This document shows, one piece after another, positions 11,672 through 23,990 of a stretch of 64,000 bases of DNA. Where the stretch lies: positions 25,401,000 through 25,464,999 of the forward strand of contig NW_024040040.1 of NCBI RefSeq assembly GCF_014851395.1, in the 5' to 3' direction. The notes beneath the pieces are model-generated. The model did not search any database, had not been told where the DNA came from, and worked only from the letters and a program-made list of their open reading frames with translations. The position numbers and the translations under genes were made by a program. The stretch comes from Micropterus salmoides. Lineage: Eukaryota; Chordata; Actinopteri; Centrarchiformes; Centrarchidae. Within the stretch, counting starts at the first letter, position 1; the number at the start of each line of letters is the position of its first letter.

Positions 11672-13085
11672 TTGGCAGAAAAATTAACATTCTAATTAAT
11701 AATCTGGTTGCAGATGGGTGAAATGGTCTCCCCATTAATAAGGACACTGTGTGCATTTACACACAAGGTTTATATATAATACATAACTTCACTGATTATT
11801 TAAATCTCCCAAAATCTCCCACACAGTATTGGTCAGGATGCACTGACAGCACTCTTTGATCGTGAAAGTAAATCATTAAAGAAACCACATATAGAAAAAT
11901 ATTTTTACGCATGATCCGTGTCAGTTTTAGAGACTCTTCTAAATTTCACAAATCATGTTTTCAGCCATCTTGTAGTTTGCACCCTGCCTACAATCGATTC
12001 TTTTTGATGTAATGTTCCGCGATGTTGGTGAATTATAAAAACAAACTTTGTAAAAGCTTTGTAACACACGTTACTGAGATTGTCACTGGTATACTATAAC
12101 AGAAATTTTATTAGTAATGCATTATATCACTGTTACTGCAAAAAGCAATACAGTACTGTAATTAAGTTATTATTATGTCTGTTGCTCACTGGTTCTGAAT
12201 ACACATACAGTCAAACCACGGGGTCACAGGAGGGGCGGGATGTTGATCAGCCTGCAAATCAGCCACCCAAAAAAGCAGCGGAGGGAGGCTTTGGCAGACT
12301 ACGCTGGTGCAGCGTGTGGGAGCAGTAGATAAACAAAAGACAAGCAATCAAATGCCACTGCGAAATGGATAGCTACACACTGCATGCTGGTTAGTATTAG
12401 GGAAGATGTCGATCTTAGGAATGTTGTTAATAAATCACAACATAGTCGCTTGGCCCCGAGGGGTTGGTCTTTGATCCAGTGATCAGACACAGCTCTCTGC
12501 GAGTAAAAGGCAGGCCCACTATGAGAGTAACCATGGCAACGGCTTCTGTGCGCTACACAGCTGTAGCCTATTCAACTTAAAATGATACTAAACAGTAAAC
12601 AGGATCACTCTCTCTTCCAATGATTTGTGCTGTGCGTCGTGTACAAAAAGTTCAAAACAATTCACCTTCAGCAGCGAGCGGGCATGTGCGTGAGGCGAGC
12701 ACAACCGCAACAATTTCACAGGCACACGCCCACTTGTCGCCACGCCTTGTGCTTGAACACTTCACCTCACTCTAACAGGGACACTTACTGAACATACACT
12801 GTTTTGCTGCTCCCTGATAAAAGAAAAATGTTCCTGCTGATACCTGCTTGAAAAAAAAAAAAAAACCACAACTCTATTTGTAAACAAGCAAGGTAATGCA
12901 AGATAAAAGGTAATGCCTTGGCAGTGGCAAATAGTTATTGTTTTATACGATTTGAATACATTAATGTTTAAGTTGAGATTTACAAGAAATATTTTATTGC
13001 TAGCGTGTAAAGGGAATACTGCTGTTGACAAGCACCTTAGTTGTTTAAAGTGTTTGCAAACCACGTTATTGGACTTGTAGTACAT
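11672..13085. other. Gene-free spacer
   Basis: No exon, recognised repeat end or RNA gene is seen. There is an A-run at about 12850-12864. Some GC-rich segments (12200-12330, 12640-12740) look repeat-like but could not be assigned. Confidence 0.3.
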
Positions 13086-13700
13086 TTAAATTAAAAGTGC
13101 GCAATACACTACTTTAGAGGCGAGGAGGAGCCAGGACGGCGCTGTGGAGGAAGCCCGAGAGGAGAGGACCAGAGGATGAGCCCAGCCGACAGAACGGAGG
13201 ACAAGGGTGAGTGAGCCTGGGAGGGAAAGCAGAGAGACAGAGTTAACACAGGGAATAACCGGGGGCTGGAAAACAGAGATCACTTCAACAATCAAGCAAA
13301 CATGGTGTGGAGAACCGGGGTTGATATACAGGCAGGGATGAGGTTGATTACTGGCAGGTGTGGCAGGCTGACGAGGTGGCTGACGAGGTGCAGGTGCGGG
13401 TCGTTGGTTGGGCTCAGGAGCGGAGGGAGAGAGAGGAGGAGAACACGCAGGGGAGGAGACACAGGGAGGCAGGCAGAATACAGGAGAACAAAACAGTGGG
13501 AGAAAAAAACCCGAGAAAAGACCAGGACACTCACCGTCAGCCGGGCTGGTCCCACAACAACAGACTCTATGCATGACTATTAAAATGACAATATTAACCT
13601 TGTCCAGAGAATAACCTCAACCTGAACCAGGCTGTGAGGACCTCATTGACCATAAAGGTGTCACCCCGACACTTCCCAGAGACTAACTTCATCCGGAACC
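13086..13700. repeat. Probable dispersed teleost repeat, GA-rich
   Basis: This purine-rich block (aggaggagc, ggagagagaggagg, gggaggcaggcagaata) is similar in style to 34170-34770 and 795-1060. Its biased composition creates overlapping open frames on both strands, including a proline/serine-rich one on the minus strand. None looks like a real protein. The family is unknown. Confidence 0.35.
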
Positions 13701-14559
13701 AGCCTGTCACAATCCTTTTGAATAAAGGTCAAGAGATGCTAAACTGCCCAAACATGGTAACGAAGTTCCTCTTTCAGATTATCAAAGACCCCCTTCCTCA
13801 GTCTTGACTCTCTACCCCACCAAAGAGCCATTAATTTGGACTCTTAACATGCCCTCTCACTTTCACATCTAGGTGTGAGAAACTCTAGACGCCAGAGAAG
13901 GACGCTGCCCTGAATTCCTTTGTGTGGACAAATGAATATTGTCTCCTTATAAACTTGCCTATTACCTTGTTTTAATAAAAGGAATCTTTAAGTTACTTTA
14001 GTACAGTAGGTGTCTCCACTTCCATTTGAGTAGTTATATTACCTTGTTGTTGTTGTTGAATAGAAAAACCCATAAATAAGTTAATTTTGCACTGCTCTTT
14101 AATTTTCAGCAATGATCACTAACACTTATTCAATTTATGTTTTAACTAATGCTTTACTAACACTTTCTGACACTTCTTTTAGAAATGATATGATACAGAA
14201 ATGTTATCCTTTGCTACTTAATTAATTTCCTCAGCTCCTGAGCAAATGATTGTTTTAAAGAAATAATTCTCCTTTCATTGGACCAGAGCCCCCACCCCCC
14301 CTCACTCTGTATTTTATTGTGTATAATCTGATGCCATGTTCGTGTAACTTGCTTATATTCTCTAAGTAAGAATGTTTAACAGCCAGTATTATCCAGGAAA
14401 TGTTGAGTCAAGTTTCTTTCATCCTCAAATCCTGAAAATGTGTTTAACTGGTAACCATTCTAATCGTTACAATGATTACTTAATAGTTTCCTTTTTATCA
14501 AATGCTTAAAACTAAGAACGGTGTAACTGTTGGACATTTAAGGTTTGATTGTGGGAAGG
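13701..14559. other. Gene-free spacer
   Basis: AT-rich DNA without recognisable genes or repeat ends. 'aataaa' at about 13974 follows a pyrimidine-rich stretch, but no transcript structure can be supported. Confidence 0.3.
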
Positions 14560-15700
14560 TATTTGACTGAAATACACACAAATGGACTTTGAAACAGACA
14601 TTAAAGTTAACGGCCAGCCTCTCTCAGGAGACTGGAAACAAAGCCCTCCCCCTTGGGGGATACGCCCCAAACAACAAAAGCACAGAGCCAACCACGCTTC
14701 GCTCTTCTCTTTTCTTCTTCCTCGGTACCTCTTCAGCAGCTGTTGGCACATGCTCAGCGTGCGCCGTCTCCCAGCAACACCCTAAGGAGTCCGGCCCGGC
14801 ATTGCCGCGAAGATTTCCTTGTTCTTTTCAAGCCACACACGCGAAGTCTCGCTCCCTTTCGTGGAAGTTATCTTTTTCTTTTGTTTGTTTGTAAAGTTAG
14901 CAGAACGTTTCAGTTGCGCAACTCTGAATTCAAGAACGACCAAGTTCTTTTAAGCTTTATTTTAGTCTAATTAACTTTTACTGTTCCCACCGAAGTTCGT
15001 ACCCAGCCACGTGGGCCCGTTACGCCAGCAGTAACAAATGGACATCAAACCAGAACACAGGGTCAGGGTTAACTGCCAGGCCAAGGACGGCCCTCCTACT
15101 ACCAGTGTTTTTCTTCATCCAGACAAAGCGGAAGAACCCCCGGGGAAATCCCTAGCACCCAGCCAGGAATTGGGCAGCTAGCGTGGGACCACTCAACCCA
15201 ACCTACGGCTGACAACAACCAGTAAGGCAGAACCAACCCGGCATTCTGTGGTCAGTTATGTCCGTTAGTCTAATCCTTAGCCAAAGTCCTAGCCAGTTAT
15301 TACCATAACTTGTTTTTATTGGTTCTCTTGCCTCTTTAGACTCAAATCTTTTCCACAATAGACATCATTCTCATTGTTTGCATTCTGTCTGTTTAGTCAT
15401 TGTTTATTTCTTTGATGTATATTTAACCGCATTTATTTCACCTTAGTTAATAAATTTCACCTAAATCACAGGAAATGTGTGTGTGTATTGTTTAACTCCA
15501 GGTCACTGTCACGGAGGATTACGCCTTCGATATAAGATTGACTGACTGATTGATTAGATTGATTTAAGATAATTAAGGAATTACTGCTAACTGATCACTA
15601 GGAAATAATTGTATAATTATTAAGCTATACTCAAGGTTCCTAAAGCCTTGGGCGGACAGCAAATCTTTAGAGTTTAAGAGTTTTATGAATTATATTTCCG
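14560..15700 (+). mobile_element. Possible solo LTR or retroelement fragment
   Basis: The block has an LTR-like layout: a GC-rich pyrimidine-rich first half, a polyadenylation signal (aataaa at about 15450) followed by a GT-rich tract (15476-15486), then a stretch beginning 'ggtcactgtcacggagg' that resembles the leader after a fish LTR. Clear TG...CA ends, a PPT or PBS could not be fixed, so this is a weak call. The open frames at 14582-14970 are accidental. Confidence 0.3.
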
Positions 15701-15940
15701 AATATTAAAATTCAAGATTTTTAAGTTACGTAGGTACACTAGAGTTATCAGCATACATGAAAGCCCCTTGGCTCCGTGATCCTGGCCTGTTTGTGTGTCT
15801 GTTGCTGCTGTATTTAAATTTACCTGATAGACCCATGGTACCTCCATACAGATGTGTGCTGATCCTTTAAAAGGATTAATCCACACGAGGCACCTGGACC
15901 TGATGGCTATTCCTACCTGTCCATAGCCTGTTCTCATTAA

Positions 15941-17035
15941 AGGTTCAGTTTGTAAGTTCTAGTGGAATCTAGTAGTGAGGGTTGCGAATTGCACCCCCCC
16001 TCCCCCTACCCAAGCAAACAGTATAGCTATGGTGGCTGAGACAGGACAAAGATGTCATCTACGAGATAAAAGAGATTGCCAGTCAAGAAATTAGGTTTCT
16101 TTAGATAGATGTGTTAAGAAATTTTATTAATTATGTAAAACCAAATGTTTTTTTGAATATTATTGTTACTTTTCCATTAATAAACAGCCAAATGAAGAAA
16201 TGTCTCATACTCCTGTAATACATTATTTTACATCTTGGGAGGGTTGGCTCATCTGGGCTAACATACCAAAGTAAATGAAGAAATTCTCAAACACTATCAC
16301 ATCTAGTGCATCAAGTATGACCACTGACAGATAACAGGACAATGTAAGCCTCACTGTTTCTGCACCACAGTTCATTATAAACCACATAATACATGAAGTT
16401 TACAAAGGCATAGTTAGGTGAGGATCAAGGCTCCTCTCACTTTGCTAAATTAGATAAGCAATCTGCAAATGTCTTTAGAATTTTTTGAAATACAACAAAA
16501 ACACAAAGTAGTACTGACAGCCATAATTTCAGCTTGTGGTAAAACGGTGCAATGTTTTTAATGGGCATTTAGCATGTGAAAGAAATTACATATTTGTGTG
16601 CACAGTGGGGAAGCAATATCCAATAACATTTTTTAATGCAAATTCGGAAAGTATTTATTATTGGTCACTTGATAGGCACACGGTCTTGTTATATATCACC
16701 ATTAGCAGTAAAAAGAAATACATGTTTTCCACCAGGGCAGTAAAATGTGAAGTTTAGCCGCTGATCTGAGCTTTCCTGCCGTTACCGTTTCATTAACAAT
16801 AATATTAATCAGCTGTTTGTCTCAGGAAGGTAACAGTGCATTTCTGTCCACATAACAAAGCCATAACAGAGGCTGGAGAATAACTACATGAAATTACAAT
16901 CCAACTACATATTTTTTCTACCAGCACAGTAAAAGTTTAGCTGGCTGATCTGAGCTTCGATGCTGGAAGCTGCCATTTTATTGCCAATAAGCGATCAGCT
17001 GATTCTCACTAAGGTAACAGACAAAGCCAAAAACA

Positions 17036-17082
<47 letters not shown>

Positions 17083-17576
17083 TAACTACATGAAATTAAT
17101 CCAACTAACATGACACCACAAGCCAAAGCACAGCGCTGGAGAATAAACCAATCCAACTAACAATAAATGTTTTTCTACCAGTCAGTAAAAGTTTAGCTGG
17201 CTGATGCCTCCATGCTCTAAGCTAATGTTAGGGTTTTATTGCCAATAAACGTTACTGATCAGCTGATTGTCTCGCTAAGTAACAGGCAAAGCCGAACCAC
17301 AGGCTGGAGAATAAGTAGGTGCCATGAAATTAATCCATATTTCACACCACTGACAGGGGAAACACGTGATTGTGTGATTATGGCCAGCTAATAGCTAAAG
17401 CTATCAAACAACAGTTTTTATTTGCATCGCTAAAGTCTTAAAAATCAAAGTTAATTACCTGTCCAGCAGAAAAGAGACAACTTCAGCTCCGATTAGAAAA
17501 CATCTGTCCCACATTAACGTTATAGCCTTCCATCTGGAAAAATCCACAAAATCCGTGATTTTTGCACACTGAACCT
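15941..17576. mobile_element. TTAA-target DNA transposon, non-autonomous, copy 1
   Basis: The element begins AGGTTCAGTTTGTAA and ends with the inverted TTTGCACACTGAACCT. It is flanked on both sides by TTAA (15937-15940 and 17577-17580), the target duplication expected of piggyBac-type transposition. No transposase is present. The right half holds about three diverged tandem units of roughly 190-230 bp, each carrying a copy of 'catgaaatta.aatccaacta...ctaccag..cagtaaaagtttagctggctgat' and 'caataa....gatcagctgat'. An inverted, longer relative lies at 54784-56883. Assignment to piggyBac rests only on TTAA and the TIRs. Confidence 0.75.
17041..17080. repeat. (AG)20 microsatellite
   Basis: An uninterrupted AG run lies inside the second internal unit of the 15941-17576 transposon. 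It is absent from the inverted relative at 54784-56883 and therefore expanded after the copies separated. Confidence 0.95.
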
Positions 17577-17580
17577 TTAA

Positions 17581-18593
17581 ATTTACATTTCTGCACAACC
17601 TGTCTTTACCGTTAATTCATTTCATCACTACTAAATGCCAGTCTACCTCAGTAGTATATTTTATATTATATTTTGAAAAACTCCACAGAAAAGCCTTTTA
17701 ACACTGTAACAAGAAATGGCCAAACCTCAGGAAACAGAGAACAACCAGTTCCCACTCCAGGACCGACATATATGCACCATGTGTTGTATGTATAGTGTGG
17801 ACAGTGGCAGCAGTTGAAAAGTTAGAACATAGAAGGGCGTTGGGCGTAATGCAAAAAACACTTGTATGAATAGATTTGTTGCACAAAAAAGGTATCATTG
17901 TTTGGGGTACCGCAGACCCCACTGATGTAAGTGAAAAATAAAAATAACTGCAAAAGTAAAGCTTTTTCCCTATTCTACAGAGCAATTTTTATGGAGGAAT
18001 TGGCAACTATCAAGATGATAAAACATCAAAAGTATTTTTTTTATGTTAAAGGTATCAGATAAGAGTGAAGATTTACTGTTGGGACCTGACGTCATGGGAA
18101 CAAAGAAGCAGCCTACATGTAAGAGAAAAAAGCCTGAACAAAGAAACAGCGCCAATATCCCTCCTGTCCATTAACTCGCACCTGAGTGTGAGATAAAGTT
18201 AAATCCAAGTACAGGATTCCTTCTGCGTGAGCCCCCTCACAGGAGCCCAGGAGCACCCATGGCGCTGCCATGACGTCACTAAACTCATAAAGAGACCAGT
18301 CTATATTAGTTTTCTGTTTTGGTTTTCAATACAGGTAACAAAGTGCTTTACATCAATCAATGTAAAACATAGACAAGTTGAATAAAAATTTGTATCAGAC
18401 ACAATGGTGTGCAACTAAGTAAACATCAAACAAGTCGATGCACAATTAAAGGAAAAATGAATTACACATTTTTTATAAATTAGTCTTAAGAACTGAGATG
18501 TAACCAGGACCAGAATGATGTTCTCTGGTAGACTGTTCCCAACTGTAAGGGCCCTGAGAGCAAAGGCCACCTCAGCACTGCTGCACTGAAAAT
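17581..18593. other. Gene-free spacer
   Basis: No exon was recognised. The segment about 18310-18600 ('caaagtgctttacatca', 'gactgttccc..aagggccctgagagcaaaggc') looks like a fragment of a dispersed fish repeat, but its family cannot be fixed by eye. Confidence 0.3.
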
Positions 18594-18720
18594 ACAGTCA
18601 TCAGCCACTTTATTAGGTACACCTGTTCAAATGCTTGGTAACACAAATAGCTAATGGCAGATGGCACATGGCATCAACTCACTGCATTTAGGCATGTAGA
18701 TGTGGAAACCTGCTGAAGTT
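18594..18720. mobile_element. Fragment of a common fish DNA transposon
   Basis: The sequence 'tcagccactttattaggtac' followed by 'acctgttcaaatgcttggta' and 'tgcatttaggcatgtaga' is a very frequent teleost repeat end. It stops abruptly at 18720, where the retroviral LTR start (18721) begins, so it is the host sequence into which the retrovirus-like element inserted, or a rearrangement boundary. No coding part remains. Confidence 0.5.
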
Positions 18721-18733
18721 TGTGGTGTCCAAT
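18721..18733 (+). mobile_element. 13-bp stub of an endogenous retrovirus LTR
   Basis: TGTGGTGTCCAAT matches the first 13 bases of the LTR at 24732 (TGTGGTGTCTAAT) with one difference. It is followed immediately by the Gypsy LTR. It is best explained as the start of a 5' LTR into which the Gypsy element inserted. It is short, so chance similarity cannot be excluded. Confidence 0.45.
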
Positions 18734-19624
18734 TGTAACAATTCGCCTTACACTAAGACAGCAAGGGAACGTACATACGCCAAAGATAAAGGCTACGGGC
18801 GGATCTGATGCCTGTTTAGGCGATTACATTCAGCAGCCTGCTTACCTTCGTTGAAGAAGCCCTGCCTAAACCAGATAAGCAACTAACTTGCACCTGTACA
18901 CACTTACAAAAATTATATATTAACGAAAAAAGTCCATAGGATGGGTTTCACAGCGTGTATTTAAAGATATATCAGGTTACACCACGGCGGGATATTAGTC
19001 GCTGGAGGCTCGGCCGCACTCCGACGCATCAAACCAACATTACAGACATTATCACCGTTTCCGACATACATGCAGTTCACCCTCCAAACCCCCAATGTCC
19101 CAGCAGTTCAAATGTTCATTCCAATAACTTAAATCGTCCGGATGGAGCCAGATGTCCTGGAAAAACGAAAAAATACCAAGGTGAAGTGTGGCGAGCCACC
19201 GCAGTCAACAATGTTCCACAGTTAACTTACGCAACCTCGACCCAGTCTGTTTAGCTGATGGGATGATGTAGTAGTCCAGAAAAGTCCAAGCATACGATCC
19301 ACCAACAAAAGTTCCTTTGTTGCGTCTGTCTGGCAAACCTCACACAGAGCCCACTAAACGCAGACTGCTTCCACCTGTTGCGCTCTAGAGTTTCCCCCCC
19401 TAACGTCACTTCCCACTCTCCTTTTAAAACCTACCCTGTGGCAAAACAATAATGAGTGGGGGGAAAAAAATACATAAAAGGTCCTTACAACAATCCGTGA
19501 TACACCACAGGCTTCTGATATACAGTTGCTTTTTTTTTCACGTGAAGGCACAACCAATACACATAAAGCAGGTTTACAAACACATTAAAAGCTGTACCTG
19601 AAGGCAGAATAGGCAACTATTACA
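18734..19624 (-). repeat. Gypsy 3' LTR, complete, 891 bp
   Basis: On the minus strand the LTR starts TGTAATAG directly after the polypurine tract and ends TTGTTACA, giving short TGTAA/TTACA inverted ends. Its last 260 bases (18734-18993) are duplicated at 24297-24556 with three mismatches. The left outer neighbour is the ERV stub at 18721-18733. Confidence 0.85.
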
Positions 19625-19634
19625 TCCCCCCCCA
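19625..19634 (-). promoter_or_regulatory. Gypsy polypurine tract
   Basis: A run of eight G (minus strand) plus A lies immediately 5' of the 3' LTR start. It primes plus-strand DNA synthesis in LTR elements. Its position directly against TGTAATAG fixes the LTR boundary. Confidence 0.8.
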
Positions 19635-20527
19635 GCCAGCGGCTTATCGGGACCATAGAATGGTTTCAAGTCTACCACATTTACATTGTCCACCTTCAAT
19701 TTATCAGTTAGCCAACACACATGGTAGTTTACGGGACCTAATTCTTTCTCTACCCTTACAGGCCCTGACCATTTGGGTGCAAACTTGGCAGAGAATTTGG
19801 CTGAGGCTTTGGACAGCGGGTGTGACCTAACCCAGACCAGATCCCCAACTGCAAAGTGTACATCTTTGCATCGTGCGTTATAGTACCTGGCTTGTCTGGC
19901 TTTTGCCACACCAACATGCCTTCCAACCTCCTTCAGGAGTAGTGCATGTGAGTGCAATGTGTGATATGCGGATGTGCTGGGTGCAGGAGACTTATGAATA
20001 AGGCGCTGTAGTGGGCCTTTAAGATTACGCCCCAAAGCCAAGGCGGCAGGGGACACACCAGTGGTTTCATGCACGGCTGTGTTGATAACCAACCGGAACT
20101 CAGGCAGCCACCGATCCCAGTCCTGATGATGTTCCCCTACAAAGGAGGCGATCATGGTCTTCAGCGTCCTATTGACCCTCTCTGTCAGATTCGTCTGAGG
20201 ATGGTATGCTGTAGTGAGCTTCTGGGTAACGCCCCAGGATTCATACAGGCTGGATAACAAGTGACTAGTGAATTGGAGCCCCCGGTCAGACACCAGAAAG
20301 GCGGGTACCCCCCAACGTGTAAAGATGTCGTTCTTTAAGATCTGGCAGACCTTTGGTGTCTTAGCATCCTTCAGTGCGAACAGCTCCACCCACTTGCTGT
20401 AGTAGTCGACAACCACCATTAAAACTGAATTCCGGGCTTTGCTGAGGGGGAATGGCCCCATAAAGTCCACTCCTATCATCTCTCCTGGTGCTTTGACTAG
20501 ACTGGAGGAGGCCAGCTGGCTTGTCAT
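19635..20527 (-). pseudogene. Gypsy integrase core and C-terminal domain
   Basis: The frame encodes the retroviral-type integrase that inserts the cDNA. The catalytic triad is intact: Asp in VDFMGPF (about residue 21 of the frame), Asp in LVSDRGLQF (81) and Glu in NLTERVNR (116), a DD35E spacing. The C-terminal part has VGDLVWVRSH and KFAPKWSGPVRV, the SH3-like region typical of Gypsy integrases. The frame reads over the polypurine tract into the LTR before stopping at 19574. It is out of phase with the zinc-binding part upstream (frame change near 20520). Confidence 0.9.
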
Positions 20528-20912
20528 TCATACCCTTGTACTGCTGACAGATGCGACAGCCACGGACATGGCTCCAGACATCCTTGCGAACTGTCGGCCA
20601 CCAGGCCACTTCCAGGATCTTCAGGAGGGTCTTCATCCTTCCCAGGTGACCTCCAAATGGGCTGTCGTGGAAGTAGGCCAGAAACTCTGAGATTAACACG
20701 GCGGGAACAACTAGTTGGTAATTGAACCCACCATATTTAGATGGTGTACCCCGGTATAACACCCCCTGCTGTTGCTGATAATGGAGGCGACCCGGTGAGG
20801 GCTGACAGATGGTGCGACCAAGCTCTTGGCATAAGGTGTCAGTCTGCTGAGCCTTTCCGATGTCCTGAAGTGACTTGGGTAGATCAGACCAGTAAGATTT
20901 CGCAATGGCCAC
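20527..20912 (-). pseudogene. Gypsy integrase N-terminal zinc-binding domain
   Basis: An H2C2 zinc finger is visible: HDSPFGGHLG (two His) followed by VRGCRICQQYK (two Cys). This domain precedes the integrase core and helps multimerisation and end binding. The frame changes at about 20520, after which the core domain continues in another phase. Upstream it is separated from RNase H by another break near 20930-20960. Confidence 0.85.
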
Positions 20913-20962
20913 ACATACCTTCCCGTCCTGTGGAGGATGTGCTCGGGACAGAGCATCAGGTA

Positions 20963-21394
20963 CTACATTACAGCACCCTTTTTTATAGTGGACCCGGAAG
21001 GTGAATGCCTATAGCCGCAAGGTCCACCTGGTGAGCAGAGATGACGTTTTGGGACAGTTAAATGCCCAAGCCAGTGCGCTGGGTCTGTGTATACGTCAAA
21101 CGCTTCTCCTTCTAGGTAATGACGCCACTTTTCCACTGCCCATACAACTGCCAAGCACTCCTTTTCTGAGGTGGAATATCTCAGTTCAGCCCCATGGAGA
21201 GCTCTTGAAGCAAACGCTATGGCTCTCTCTTCGCCCTCCATTCGTTGCATCAGTACCGCCCCCAGCCCTACATCACTGGAGTCACAATGCACCTGAAAGA
21301 CTAAGTGTGGCTCCGGCTGAGCCAGCACCGGTGGCAACTGTAGCAGCCCTTTAAGGTGTTCAAAGGCAGCCAGACATTGCGCGTTCCACTCCAC
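20963..21394 (-). pseudogene. Gypsy RNase H domain
   Basis: The segment contains FQVHCDSSDVGLGAVLMQ, with the first catalytic Asp of RNase H, and then AIAFASRALHGAELRYSTSEKECLAVVWAVEKWRHYLEG, with the catalytic Glu in the SEKE block, then FDVYTD with the next Asp. Just after YTDPAH the frame shifts (about 21040), so the last part of the domain is read in a wrong phase. RNase H degrades the RNA of the RNA:DNA hybrid during reverse transcription. Confidence 0.88.
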
Positions 21395-22083
21395 TTGACC
21401 CCTTTTTTCTTGAGGTTATTAAGTGGGGCGACAATATCTGCCAGCCGAGGGATGAACTTATGATACCAGCCCACCAACCCCAGAAATCTCTGGAGACTCT
21501 TCAGATCTGTTGGTGCTGGGTAAGCCGTAATTGCTTTCACCTTTGCAGTTTCCATCTCCACGCCTTTTCCTGAGACCACATGCCCTGGGAAGGTGAGTTG
21601 GGTTTGCAAGAGGTGGCATTTCGCAACATTGAGTGTTAGATGGGCCCGATGAAGTTTCTTAAACACTGCCTCCAGGTCACACAGATGTTGCTCCTCCGTC
21701 CTGGAGAAGACAATGATGTCATCTATGTACACAAAACAGGTTCTACCCTTCAACTCCCCCAGAACGCTTTACATCAACCGCTGGAAGGTGGCACCAGCAT
21801 TCCTCAGACCAAACGGCATGACCTTGAACTGGAACAGGCCTAGGTGGGTGATCATAGCTGTTTTTTGCTTGCTTTCCTCGTCCATGGCTACCTGCCAGTA
21901 CCCACTCTGGAGGTCAAGCGAGCTGAAGTACTGTGCTCCGTGCATGGACTCCAAAATTTCATGAATCAGTGGCATGGGATACGCGTCATGGTGTGTTTTA
22001 GCATTAAGTCCCCTGAAGTCTACACAGAAACGCGGAGTTCCGTCTTTTTTAGGTGTCAAAACCACTGGGGAGGCCCAGCAGAA
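21395..22083 (-). pseudogene. Gypsy reverse transcriptase
   Basis: Motifs in order: VLTPKKDGTPRFCVDFRGLN, SSLDLQSGYWQV (catalytic Asp), FQFKVMPFGLRNAGATFQRLM, then VYIDDIIVFS with the catalytic Asp pair, and FLGLVGWYHKFIP of the thumb/connection. A stop codon (21769-21771) separates the fingers/palm from the YIDD segment in the same phase. A one-base frame change lies near 22084 and another near 21400. It is therefore inactive as it stands, though all catalytic residues are still present. Confidence 0.92.
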
Positions 22084-23528
22084 GTGGAAGGCTCTATGAT
22101 ACCAGTGTTGAGCATTTTCTTTACCTGTTCCTCGATAACGGTTTGCTTTTGTGGTGACACTCTATACGCTCTCCTTCACAGCGGCAACTCATCTGTAGTC
22201 AAGATCTTATGTTTGATGACATCAGTGGCACCAGTGGAATCCGTCCAAACTGTAGGCCACTTCTGCAGCAGTGGTCTAACCAGCTCAGGCTGCACGTCCA
22301 AAAGGAGAACTGGAGGAAGTTTGTCACCGGCATCTCCCAATACAACCATGTAAAAGTTGATTGTAGGCGCTGTATGTCCCCACTGCAGTGATTCACGCCC
22401 CTTTGGCAAGAACCGATACTCTTTTCCACCCGGCATCACATATTTCCTAAGGTGGGGCTTCAGGACAATTTGGCTTGCGCACATGAAATCTAAGCCAAGC
22501 AGCAAAGGCATACAAAGTTGATCATCACTAAGTACATGTATACTGACGGTGACATGGGCATCGTGAAGGGAGAGGAGAAAGGTGGTTGTCCCCATAGCTT
22601 TACTTTCTTGACCATTTGCCATGATAAACTTTGGTATTTCACACGCACTAAGCGTCTCACCTGCCTTCTTTACGTAGTTCCACAGGGTTTTACTCATTAG
22701 GGAGTACGTGCACCCCGAATCAAGGACAGCATCTCCCGTGGAGCCTCGAATGGTTATTGGCACTACCAGGAGAGTTGGAATACCGAGGACGCTGGCCACA
22801 TCCGCACTATGCCCCCGGCCTTGACCATGCTCAGGCTTTTTGCTGGGTCTTTTGGACGTGCGGTCTGAAGAGTGGGATTGCTGCACACGATTCCAATAAT
22901 CCTTGGAATTACTCCAATCCTTCTCAATAAGTGACCCCACCTTGACCACCTGGTCCACAGTAGACACAATGCCACGCAGCCCACTGGCCAACCTTGGATT
23001 ACATGCACTGAGGATGTGTCGTACAATCTCGTCTTCGGCCATGTCTGGTCTCCACTTCAGGCAAAGTGCTCGATGATCGTAGGCAAAATCACGAAGGCAC
23101 TGGGTGGGTGACTGCACATTTGAGCGGAGCTGCTCCTCAATCTCTGACTGGTAGTCTGTGGGCAGGAAAGCCTCAAGGAAAGCTCTTTTGAATTTAGCCC
23201 AGTTAGTTATCTTGCTGCGGGAAGCTAACCACCAGCTCCGTGCAGGACCTTTTAGAACAGCATTGAGGGTGCCTATGAACTCAATGTCACTCAGTGGCCT
23301 GAGGGTGAGAAAGTTTTCACACTGCTCAATGAAATCAGTGACATCCATAGAACCCCTCGACTCTCCAAACTGGGGAAACTCCATTCTAATAGGGGGTTTG
23401 GCCGCTGATGGAAGGGTAACACCCTCTTCAGACATATGCCAGTCAGCAGACCAAAACTGCAGGTGTGGAGAAACCAGCTGGCCTCCAAGAGGAACGACTT
23501 TTGCTGCGAGTCTTTTCCAGTTCTTCAC
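22084..23528 (-). pseudogene. Gypsy gag (C-terminal part) fused to aspartic protease
   Basis: A 450-residue open frame (22176-23528) starts inside gag. Residues about 50-165 are a retrotransposon gag capsid domain (FIEQCENFL, LKGPARSWWLASR, W.KFKRAFLEAF). The protease follows with AVLDSGCTYSLM (catalytic Asp near 270, DSG rather than the commoner DTG) and PLLLGLDFM near 342-349. No CCHC zinc knuckle is visible between capsid and protease; only KKPEHGQGRGH stands there. The frame ends at a stop at about 22176, just after ILTTDELPL, which is where RT would begin. Confidence 0.88.
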
Positions 23529-23990
23529 GCCACTGCTTATCTCTTCGCTTTAGGCAGGCCACCACAGCCTGGTCAAACCTCTGAAGCTTCGTGTCAATGT
23601 ACTCTTTAGCCTCCTTAGCCATTGCCTCAATGGCTGCTCTGAGACCCTCCTCACGATTGAGTGCGCTATCAATTGTGTCTTTAAACCGTTTTCTAAAGTC
23701 TCCACCTTCAACTGAAGTTCCTGGATCTGTCCCACCATTGACTCCGCCTCAGCATCCTCATCATCATCCTGTGCTGGTTGTTGTTCTTCTTCAGGGGGAT
23801 CCAGATACAATGAGTCCAACATGGAGGTTATTTCTGTGATGCCGCTACGGTTGTGTCTGATGGTGATGTGACGTTATGGGTCAGCTTCATCAGGAAGGCT
23901 GCCGTTCGGTTCCCAGTCTATGAGAGAGGAGGCATTTTCCTGCTGCGCATCACTTACCACAGTGGTCCCCTGCCGGCTGGTGGCAGCCAT
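23529..23990 (-). pseudogene. Gypsy gag N-terminal region
   Basis: A plausible gag start is the ATG at 23990-23988 (MAATSRQGTTVVSDAQ). It is followed after a frame change by an acidic segment (DPPEEEQQPAQDDDEDAEAE) and a coiled-coil-like stretch (IQELQLKVETLENGLK) at 23710-23822. A further frame change near 23545 joins it to the main gag-protease frame. The start choice is inferred from its position about 280 bp inside the primer binding site. Confidence 0.6.

Noticed and set aside
13086..13574. 162-residue proline/serine-rich open frame on the minus strand
   Set aside because: Composition follows from the GA-rich repeat; overlapping open frames occur on both strands, with no domain and no splice or promoter context.
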